Positions 7,849 to 12,762 of a stretch of 12,762 nt of DNA are shown in pieces. A program made the position numbers and the translations under genes. This stretch comes from an uncultured Lachnospiraceae bacterium (GTDB taxonomy: Bacteria; Bacillota_A; Clostridia; Lachnospirales; Lachnospiraceae): assembly GCA_910585655.1 (NCBI GenBank), contig CAJUFW010000001.1:80309-93070 (forward strand). The letters are read 5' to 3'. Position 1 is the first letter of the stretch; each line of letters opens with the position of its first letter. Below the pieces are notes generated by a model that was not told the DNA's origin, made no database searches, and was given only the letters and a program-made list of their open reading frames with translations.

Positions 7849-8718
7849 ATGGAGTTCAGGAGATGGCTTCTGTTTTTTGGAGCTGCCTGTCTATTTGCTT
7901 TGTCGGGCTGTTCTAAGGATGAGAAACAGGTTTCGCTGCAGGAAATTGAGCCAGGCTCTGTTTATACAGGGGAAATTAACCTTCCGCTTCCGGAGGCATC
8001 CGGAACGGAGGTCTATGAAGGAAGCGGAGTGACCGTAGACGCCAGTCATGCCGAGGATGGCTATATTATGGTAAAGTGTACGGGTGCGACGGCTCGTCTG
8101 AAGGTACGGATTGTCTTGGGAGATGAGGAATATACCTATGATCTGAATCAGAAGGGCGAATATGAAGTATTTCCGCTCCAAATGGGGAACGGCGATTATG
8201 AGGTGACGGTGTTTCAGAATATAGAAGGGACGAAATACAGCCCGCTTTACCAGACGGCACTTTCCGTAACGATGCCGGACGAGGATCGGGTATTTTTGTT
8301 TCCAAGCCAATATGTCTGGTACACCAATGAGGAATCCGCCGTAAAGCTTTCCTATGATCTGTGTGAGGGTCTGGAAACGGACAAACAGAAGGTCGGGCGG
8401 ATTTATGACTATCTGGTATGGCTGTTAGAGTATGATTATGAGAAAGCAGCGACCGTAGAAAGCGGCTATATTCCGGATTTAAGCGAAATTTTACAGATAA
8501 AAAAGGGTATTTGCTTTGACTATGCCGCTCTGATGGCGGCAATGCTCCGGGCGCAGGACATTCCGGTTCGTCTGGTGATCGGCTATGTGCAGCCGGACAA
8601 CCTTTACCATGCCTGGAACCAGGTATATATGGACGGAGCGTGGGTTTGGATGGATGCTACCTTTGGACCGGATTCTACCAGAAAGGAAGCCGATTATACA
8701 CAAGACCGGAGATATTAG
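7849..8718 (+). CDS. Lipoprotein with transglutaminase-like domain
   Basis: This 289-residue protein has a signal peptide with basic FRRW, a hydrophobic core and a lipobox LSGC (18-21), so it should be lipid-anchored at Cys21 on the outer face of the membrane. Residues about 60-145 look like a beta-rich region. Residues about 165-275 form a transglutaminase-like core with the expected triad: Cys222 (KKGICFDYAALMAAMLR), His254 (LYHAWNQVY) and Asp269 (WVWMDATFG). Proteins with this fold act as cysteine proteases, peptide cross-linkers or peptidoglycan-associated enzymes; the substrate cannot be read from the sequence. AAGGAGG 8 nt before the ATG fixes the start. It is the first gene of the operon, and only 12 nt separate it from the PilC-like gene, so a job on the pilus-like structure or on the wall it crosses is a reasonable inference. 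Confidence 0.88.
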   Translation: MEFRRWLLFFGAACLFALSGCSKDEKQVSLQEIEPGSVYTGEINLPLPEASGTEVYEGSGVTVDASHAEDGYIMVKCTGATARLKVRIVLGDEEYTYDLNQKGEYEVFPLQMGNGDYEVTVFQNIEGTKYSPLYQTALSVTMPDEDRVFLFPSQYVWYTNEESAVKLSYDLCEGLETDKQKVGRIYDYLVWLLEYDYEKAATVESGYIPDLSEILQIKKGICFDYAALMAAMLRAQDIPVRLVIGYVQPDNLYHAWNQVYMDGAWVWMDATFGPDSTRKEADYTQDRRY

Positions 8719-8730
8719 GGGGATAAAGGG

Positions 8731-9795
8731 ATGAAAAGGACAAATACAGAAGGGCAAAATAAAAGTCTGCCTGCCGCAGAGGTATCGGTGTTCTGTCGTC
8801 AGGCAGCCATGATGTTAAAGTCAGGAATTCCGTTATATGACGGGATGGAGGTATTGTGCCGGAACTATCAGGATACGGTCTATCACGCTGTTTTTGAGCG
8901 GATTTACGAGGGAGTTCAATCCGGCGGAACACTCTATGAGGGAGTACAGGCGGCAGGCTGCTTTCCGGCTTATATGGTGCATATGGTACAGGTAGGAGAG
9001 ATGACGGGAAAGCTGGACGACGTACTGGAATCCCTGGGAGATTATTATGAGAAGGAAGGGCGCCTGCGTACAACGATTCGTAATGCGGTTTCCTATCCAT
9101 TGGTCTTGGTGTTGATGATGACAGTCGTGATCGGGATTTTAGTGATCCGGGTGCTGCCGGTGTTTACCGACGTATTCCGCAGTCTTGGAACAGAGCTGTC
9201 CGGAACAGCCGGAGCAGTGCTTTCTAGTGGCGTATTTTTAGGGCGTGCGGTATTGGTACTTGTAGCGGTGCTGTTGGTGTTGGTAGCTGCCGTATTTTTT
9301 GCCTGGCGTCTGGGGAAAAAAGAGCAAATCCTAAAAATCTGCCAGACTCTTTGCCCTCCGATCCGGCATTTGTTAGAAAAACAGGCGGCGCAGCGTTTTG
9401 CTTCCGTGGTTTCCATGGTGCTTTTTAGTGGCTATAGCTTGGAAAATGCGTTAGAGCTGCTTCCGGATCTGATGTCGGATAACCAAAGCGCCGAAAAAGC
9501 CAGACGTTGCCAGGAGCTGTTACAGGAAAACGGAGATTTTCCGGTAGCTTTAGAACAAACAGGATTCTTTGCTCCGCTTCACCAGAAGATGATCCGGGTA
9601 GGCGTAGAAGCCGGGCGGACGGATCAGGTAATGGAGCAGGTGGCAGATATTTACGAGCGGGAAGTGGAAGAAGGAATTCAGGGAATGGTATCCTGGATTG
9701 AGCCGGCTTTAGTGGGTGTTTTGACACTGATTATCGGCGGTATTCTGCTCTCTGTTATGCTGCCGTTAGTCAGCATTATGACATCCATCGGATAA
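8731..9795 (+). CDS. PilC/GspF-type inner-membrane platform protein
   Basis: This 354-residue protein of the type II secretion F / type IV pilus PilC family is the membrane platform that couples a cytosolic ATPase to insertion or removal of pilin subunits. It has the usual two repeats: a cytosolic domain (about 18-115, with FCRQAAMMLKSGIPLYDGME and GEMTGKLDDVLE) before TM1 (about 121-143) and TM2 (about 171-192), then a second domain (about 218-315, with SGYSLENALELL and GVEAGRTDQVMEQVADIYE) before TM3 (about 326-349). It is somewhat shorter than the roughly 400 residues common for PilC, mainly at the N-terminus. AGGGGG overlapping the upstream stop serves as binding site, 8 nt before the ATG. 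Its natural partner in this operon is the PilT-type ATPase. Confidence 0.92.
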   Translation: MKRTNTEGQNKSLPAAEVSVFCRQAAMMLKSGIPLYDGMEVLCRNYQDTVYHAVFERIYEGVQSGGTLYEGVQAAGCFPAYMVHMVQVGEMTGKLDDVLESLGDYYEKEGRLRTTIRNAVSYPLVLVLMMTVVIGILVIRVLPVFTDVFRSLGTELSGTAGAVLSSGVFLGRAVLVLVAVLLVLVAAVFFAWRLGKKEQILKICQTLCPPIRHLLEKQAAQRFASVVSMVLFSGYSLENALELLPDLMSDNQSAEKARRCQELLQENGDFPVALEQTGFFAPLHQKMIRVGVEAGRTDQVMEQVADIYEREVEEGIQGMVSWIEPALVGVLTLIIGGILLSVMLPLVSIMTSIG

Positions 9796-9819
9796 GGACA
9801 GACAAAGGAGGTCTGCTGT

Positions 9820-10140
9820 ATGCACTTATATAAAAGGAAAAAAAGCGGCATACTCCATTGGAGCAGCTTTTTGGGAGTTTTTCTCTGCGCGGTGCTGCTG
9901 TTAGGCATCGGCAGCGGAAGGCTAAAGCAGACTGCCGACAAGGAGCAACGGGAACTGCTTGAGGAGGCGCTCTCCCAGGCGACGGTTGCCTGTTATGCGA
10001 CAGAGGGACGTTATCCGGCAAACTTAGAGTATTTGATAGAACATTATGGGATTCAGGTGGATACCGAAAAATATTTGGTTACATATGAAATTTTTGCGGA
10101 CAATGTACGTCCGAGGATTCGGGTGCTACCGGTGCCGTAG
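9820..10140 (+). CDS. Pseudopilin-like single-pass protein (GspG/GspH-like)
   Basis: This 106-residue protein has a short basic N-terminus (HLYKRKK), one membrane helix (about 15-32), an alpha-helical stretch continuing past the membrane (about 34-58), then YATEGRYPANLEYLIEHYGI and a few beta strands. The helix plus 'RYPANLEYL' layout is typical of type II secretion pseudopilins and pilins. There is a Gly at position 10 that could be the -1 residue (SG-ILHWS), but no Glu at +5, so the canonical prepilin peptidase site is absent. An ideal AAAGGAGG lies 8 nt before the ATG, and the gene starts 24 nt after the PilC-like stop. I know no named family for it. The pilin-like reading is based on architecture and position. 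Confidence 0.75.
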   Translation: MHLYKRKKSGILHWSSFLGVFLCAVLLLGIGSGRLKQTADKEQRELLEEALSQATVACYATEGRYPANLEYLIEHYGIQVDTEKYLVTYEIFADNVRPRIRVLPVP

Positions 10141-10176
10141 AAGGATAGAGATGATAAAAAGGGGAGGATGGCATAT

Positions 10177-10677
10177 ATGAGGGAACGGAGGCTGTCGGCA
10201 AACGGGCTTTTGATTTTTCTGATTTATGGAATGTTTGCGCTGTTTTCTCTGCTGCTGGTAGTGGTCGGGGCGAGAGTTTACCGTAAGGTAGCCGCCACGG
10301 GCGAGGAGAATACGGCTGTCCGTACTTCTTTTTCCTACTTGGCAAATAAGCTGCGGCTGGAAGCTGATACAAAGGAAAGTATCCGGTTAGAGGAACGGGA
10401 AGGGATTTCTGTTCTGACGATCAGCGGGAGCGGTCAAACCGAGGAATATGAAACGCTGATCTATTATTATGACGGGATGCTTTGGGAATACTTTGGAGCG
10501 GCAGGGCAGACGTTTCGACCGGGAACCGGAGAAAAATTGATAGAGGCGGCGGATTTTGCCATAGAGGAACCGACGCCGGGGCTTTTTTCCCTTAAGCTGT
10601 GGGATGCCGCCGGGAACGAACGCAGCCTGCATCTATGCTGCCGGAACAGAAAAGAGAAGCAAAAGAGAGAGGGATGA
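10177..10677 (+). CDS. DUF4860-like protein, resembles minor pseudopilin GspJ/PilW
   Basis: This 166-residue protein has a basic start (RERR), one membrane helix (about 10-33), then an extended region rich in beta strands. The order 'SFSYLANKLRLEADTKESI', 'YETLIYYYDGMLWEYF', 'FAIEEPTPGLFSLKLW' follows the GspJ/PilW plan: a leading helix ending in a residue like LR, then a Y-rich strand with a DG turn. I believe it falls in the DUF4860 family found beside pilus genes in Clostridia. The prepilin-like context is SANG-LLIFL, with Gly at -1 but Leu instead of Glu at +5. I chose the ATG at 10177, not the one at 10168, because GGGGAGG ends at 10167: it would touch 10168 but sits 9 nt before 10177. 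The stop overlaps a possible ATG of the next gene. Confidence 0.82.
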   Translation: MRERRLSANGLLIFLIYGMFALFSLLLVVVGARVYRKVAATGEENTAVRTSFSYLANKLRLEADTKESIRLEEREGISVLTISGSGQTEEYETLIYYYDGMLWEYFGAAGQTFRPGTGEKLIEAADFAIEEPTPGLFSLKLWDAAGNERSLHLCCRNRKEKQKREG

Positions 10678-10688
10678 GGGCAAAGCTT

Positions 10689-11177
10689 ATGAAGACAACA
10701 GGGCGGAAGAATCCTGCGTTGCTGGAGTTGGTTTTGGTGATTTTGTTCTTTGCCTTATCCTCGATGGTACTGATACAGGTATTTGTAAAGGCGAGGACAA
10801 TCAGCCGGACAAGTCAGGCTAAGACGCTGGGCTTGGTCGTGATTCAGGATGTATTAGAGCAGTGGAAGATGGATCCGGCAGAGGTGGAGACGTTGTTTTT
10901 ATCAGAGCTTGGCTGGAAAAAGAGAGAGGCAGACAAAACGCCAGGCGACAAAGGAACGTTATTGTTTTATGCAGAGTATAGCGAGGATATGTATTTGCTT
11001 TCCGAGGGAGAGGGAATGTACTGCTTTGAGGCGGCAGTTTCCGAACAAGAGCAGGAATGTGGGAGAGTATACCGAATAACAGTCGTATTGAGTGAACGCC
11101 TGACTGATTCTGTGATAGCAGAATGTAGCACGGCGGACTATGTGCCGGAGGAGAAAAAGGATGAAGAAGGAAACTAA
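10689..11177 (+). CDS. Pseudopilin-like protein (GspI/PilV-like)
   Basis: This 162-residue protein begins MKTTGRKN-PALLELVLVILFF. The segment after Asn8 imitates a prepilin: hydrophobic, with Glu13 exactly at the +5 place, but the residue before the would-be cut is Asn rather than Gly. One membrane helix (about 10-33) is followed by a helix with 'SRTSQAKTLGLVVIQDVLEQW', like the 'A-x-N/Q-x-LE' helix of GspI/PilV, then a small beta-rich domain and an acidic tail (EEKKDEEGN). I chose ATG 10689, because GAGGG at 10676-10680 is 8 nt upstream. ATG 10674, which overlaps the previous stop as ATGA, would add 5 residues and has only a poor GAGAGAGGG next to it. It is clearly part of the operon; its specific family is unknown to me. 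Confidence 0.78.
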   Translation: MKTTGRKNPALLELVLVILFFALSSMVLIQVFVKARTISRTSQAKTLGLVVIQDVLEQWKMDPAEVETLFLSELGWKKREADKTPGDKGTLLFYAEYSEDMYLLSEGEGMYCFEAAVSEQEQECGRVYRITVVLSERLTDSVIAECSTADYVPEEKKDEEGN

Positions 11178-11589
11178 GCAGGAAGCAGAAACCGGGCATG
11201 GAACAGGTGTAGGGATGGCATCTGTGTTAATGATTGTGATCATACTGGCTTTGACCAGCTTTGGTATTCTGGCGTTGGTTTCAGCCAGAGCCGATCATGC
11301 TATGAGCAGCCGAACCGAAGAATTTATCACGGCTTATTATGCGGCGGAAGGCAGGCTGGCAGAGCGTTTGGCAGAGACGGATAAAGGACTATGCGACGGA
11401 AGCGTACAGTTTTCGACAGAAGGGCTTTTAGAGCTGGTGGAACCGGTAAGAGAAGGGCAGGAGTTGCGGGCAGTGTTAAAAAAGCCTGCAGGAACGAAAG
11501 AACGCTATGAAATCATACGTTATGGTCTGGTAAATACCGGGGAATGGAACCCGCAAGAGGATATTGACGTTTGGGATGGAGGAAAATAA
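11161..11589 (+). CDS. Pseudopilin-like protein (GspK/PilX N-terminus-like)
   Basis: This 142-residue protein has a hydrophilic start of 16 residues, a membrane helix (about 17-41, GVGMASVLMIVIILALTSFG) and then 'MSSRTEEFITAYYAAEGRLAERLAE'. This closely follows the GspK/PilX pattern in which the helix leaves the membrane and carries an 'A-Y/F-x-AAE-x-x-L' signature. As I recall for GspK, the +5 Glu is lacking here too. The rest is a short soluble domain, much smaller than GspK, so only the N-terminal region is comparable. GGAGG at 11147-11151 lies 9 nt before the ATG, and the gene overlaps the previous one by 17 nt. An ATG at 11140 in frame has no good binding site. The overlap suggests coupled translation. 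Confidence 0.78.
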   Translation: MKKETKQEAETGHGTGVGMASVLMIVIILALTSFGILALVSARADHAMSSRTEEFITAYYAAEGRLAERLAETDKGLCDGSVQFSTEGLLELVEPVREGQELRAVLKKPAGTKERYEIIRYGLVNTGEWNPQEDIDVWDGGK

Positions 11590-11593
11590 AGTC

Positions 11594-12646
11594 ATGCAGA
11601 TAAAGGAGATTTTACAAAAGGCGTTAGAGCTTGGAGGATCGGATTTGTTTTTGATTCCTGGTTCGGAGGTAAGCTTAAAGCGAAGAGGAGAGATCCTTTC
11701 GATTGGAGACGAACGGATTAAGCCGGAGATATCGGAGGAGCTGTTAAGGCAGATTTACGAGCTGGCAGGTCGGGATATTCGGGTTTTGTTAGAAAGCGGC
11801 GATGATGATTTTTCATTTTCTATGCCGGGAGCCGGGCGTTTCCGCTGTAATGCGTATAAGCAGCGAAACTCTCTGGCTGCGGTCATTCGTATTGTCACCT
11901 TTGGACTGCCGGATAGTGAAAAAATGCACATTCCGCAGGCGGTGATGGATTTGTATAATACCAAAAACGGAATGATTTTAGTGACCGGTCCGGCAGGAAG
12001 CGGAAAGTCTACGACGCTGGTTTGTCTGATAGATCGGATCAACCGGGAAATAAACGGTCATATCATTACGTTAGAGGATCCGATAGAATATGTCCATTCC
12101 CATCAGAAAAGCTTAGTCAGCCAGCGGGAAATTTCCCATGATACCGAAAGCTATGCGACGGCGCTGCGGGCGGCGTTGCGCCAGACACCGGATGTGATTT
12201 TACTGGGGGAAATGCGGGACTTTGAAACGATCCAGACAGCGCTGACAGCCGCAGAAACGGGGCAGCTTTTGCTTTCTACGCTTCATACAGTGGGAGCTGC
12301 CAAAACGATTGACCGGGTAGTAGACGTATTTCCGGCTCATCAGCAGGCGCAGGTAAGAATCCAGCTTTCGATGGTGTTAAGGGCAGTCATTTCCCAACAG
12401 CTTCTGCCGGTGATTGGCGGCGGGTTAGAGCCAGCGTTTGAAATTATGCTGGTGACGCCGGCGATTCAAAATATGATCCGGGAAGGAAAGGTACATCAGC
12501 TTGACAATGTGATTTATTCCAGCGCAGACGCCGGAATGAGGACGATGGACAATGATATTTTACGACTTTATAAAGAAGGAAAAATCACAAAAGATACTGC
12601 GCTGGCGTATGCGGTAAATCCGGAAGTGCTGAGTCGGAAATTGTAA
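11594..12646 (+). CDS. pilT: PilT-type (retraction) ATPase
   Basis: This 350-residue cytosolic hexameric ATPase of the secretion ATPase superfamily is PilT class. It has an N-terminal PAS-like domain (about 1-100, with DDDFSF and GRFRCNAY), Walker A GPAGSGKST (132-140), Asp box ITLEDPIEYVH (158-168), Walker B DVILLGEMRD (200-209, catalytic Glu206) and His box LSTLHT (227-232). The C-terminal AIQNMIRE (290-297) matches the AIRNLIRE retraction motif of PilT, and 'GMRTMDNDILRLYKEGKIT' is also PilT-like. Length is typical for PilT. It lacks the long N-terminal domains and the zinc-binding Cys motif of PilB. I chose the ATG at 11594: GGAGG at 11578-11582 is inside the previous gene, 11 nt away. 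ATG 11576 in frame has no binding site. In known systems PilT depolymerises pili; here it is the only ATPase seen. Two stop codons stand in tandem (TAA TAG). Confidence 0.95.
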   Translation: MQIKEILQKALELGGSDLFLIPGSEVSLKRRGEILSIGDERIKPEISEELLRQIYELAGRDIRVLLESGDDDFSFSMPGAGRFRCNAYKQRNSLAAVIRIVTFGLPDSEKMHIPQAVMDLYNTKNGMILVTGPAGSGKSTTLVCLIDRINREINGHIITLEDPIEYVHSHQKSLVSQREISHDTESYATALRAALRQTPDVILLGEMRDFETIQTALTAAETGQLLLSTLHTVGAAKTIDRVVDVFPAHQQAQVRIQLSMVLRAVISQQLLPVIGGGLEPAFEIMLVTPAIQNMIREGKVHQLDNVIYSSADAGMRTMDNDILRLYKEGKITKDTALAYAVNPEVLSRKL

Positions 12647-12684
12647 TAGACGCCGATCGAGGATGAAAGTAGAAAAACTTTTTT

Positions 12685-12762
12685 ATGATAGAAAAAACAG
12701 CAGGAAGCAGAAGGAAACGCTTTCTGCTATTTTTTTTGTTGAATCTTCTGGTATTTTGTGGT
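12685..12762 (+). CDS. Possible start of a membrane or secreted protein, cut by window edge
   Basis: From the ATG at 12685 a frame stays open to the end of the window (26 codons). It begins with a basic stretch followed by a hydrophobic run (SRRKRFLLFFLLNLLVFCG), like a signal peptide or first membrane helix. No ribosome binding site lies at a normal distance, and the frame runs straight through a terminator-like hairpin whose T run accounts for the Phe/Leu codons. It is either the next gene of the operon or a chance frame; I favour the latter slightly. Confidence 0.3.
   Translation, partial: MIEKTAGSRRKRFLLFFLLNLLVFCG
12706..12737 (+). terminator. Likely intrinsic terminator of the pilus-like operon
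   Basis: AGCAGAAGG (12706-12714) pairs with CTTTCTGCT (12720-12728), 9 pairs including one G-T, around the loop AAACG. It is followed by A and eight T. It lies about 60 nt after the pilT stop and has the classic form of a Clostridia terminator. The caveat is the overlapping open frame starting at 12685. Confidence 0.6.

Noticed and set aside
8066..8542. Long - strand frame (158 codons) opposite the lipoprotein, and similar frames at 7891-8310 and 8675-9100
   Set aside because: They are opposite well-supported genes, have Pro/Arg/Ser-rich shadow composition and match no family I recognise.
10168..10176. ATG at 10168 as start of the DUF4860-like gene
   Set aside because: The GGGGAGG binding site touches this ATG with no spacer. 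ATG 10177 has a 9-nt spacer.
12663..12762. Alternative open frame from ATG 12663
   Set aside because: GAGG directly abuts the ATG with no spacer, the product is not membrane-like or otherwise recognisable, and it also runs through the terminator hairpin.
1..12762. tRNA or rRNA genes, CRISPR arrays, insertion sequences, phage genes
   Set aside because: Looked for by eye on both strands; no cloverleaf, spaced direct repeats, transposase motifs or phage functions were seen.

Overview
The window looks like chromosomal DNA of a low-to-moderate GC Gram-positive anaerobe, most likely Clostridia of the Lachnospiraceae type. The grounds are strong AGGAGG-type ribosome binding sites, a FeoB gene followed by a tiny Cys-rich membrane protein, a roughly 1,400-residue double activase of the 2-hydroxyacyl-CoA dehydratase family (an oxygen-sensitive enzyme system), and the style of the pilus-like genes. 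This placement comes from gene content and was not tested by a search.

The layout has three blocks. (1) Positions 1-2426, + strand: feoB, the ferrous iron transporter, then a 47-residue Cys-rich membrane protein that accompanies feoB in Firmicutes. (2) Positions 2522-6757, - strand: one very large gene holding two ATPase/activase domains, a DUF2229-like region and a C-terminal dehydratase-like domain. It converges on the feo genes, and the gap between them holds a perfect 38-bp palindrome. A 182-bp divergent promoter region separates its start from a two-LysM protein at 6940-7470. (3) Positions 7564-12646, + strand: a clear sigma-A promoter, a leader of about 250 nt with possible regulatory structure, then seven tightly packed genes. 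These are a transglutaminase-like lipoprotein, a PilC/GspF membrane platform, four short single-pass proteins and a PilT-type ATPase. A terminator-like hairpin follows, overlapped by a possible further reading frame that runs off the window.

The third block is the most interesting. Read together, the four small proteins resemble the minor pseudopilin sets of type IV pili and type II secretion (GspH/I/J/K, or FimU/PilV/PilW/PilX). Every one of them departs from the canonical G-xxxxE prepilin peptidase site. The ATPase present is of the retraction (PilT) type. No extension ATPase (PilB), major pilin, prepilin peptidase or PilMNO homologue is visible here. With a surface transglutaminase-like lipoprotein as first gene, the operon looks like a divergent, poorly described type IV-pilus-like machine. 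The missing parts may simply lie outside the window.

I see no tRNA, rRNA, CRISPR array, insertion sequence or phage gene.
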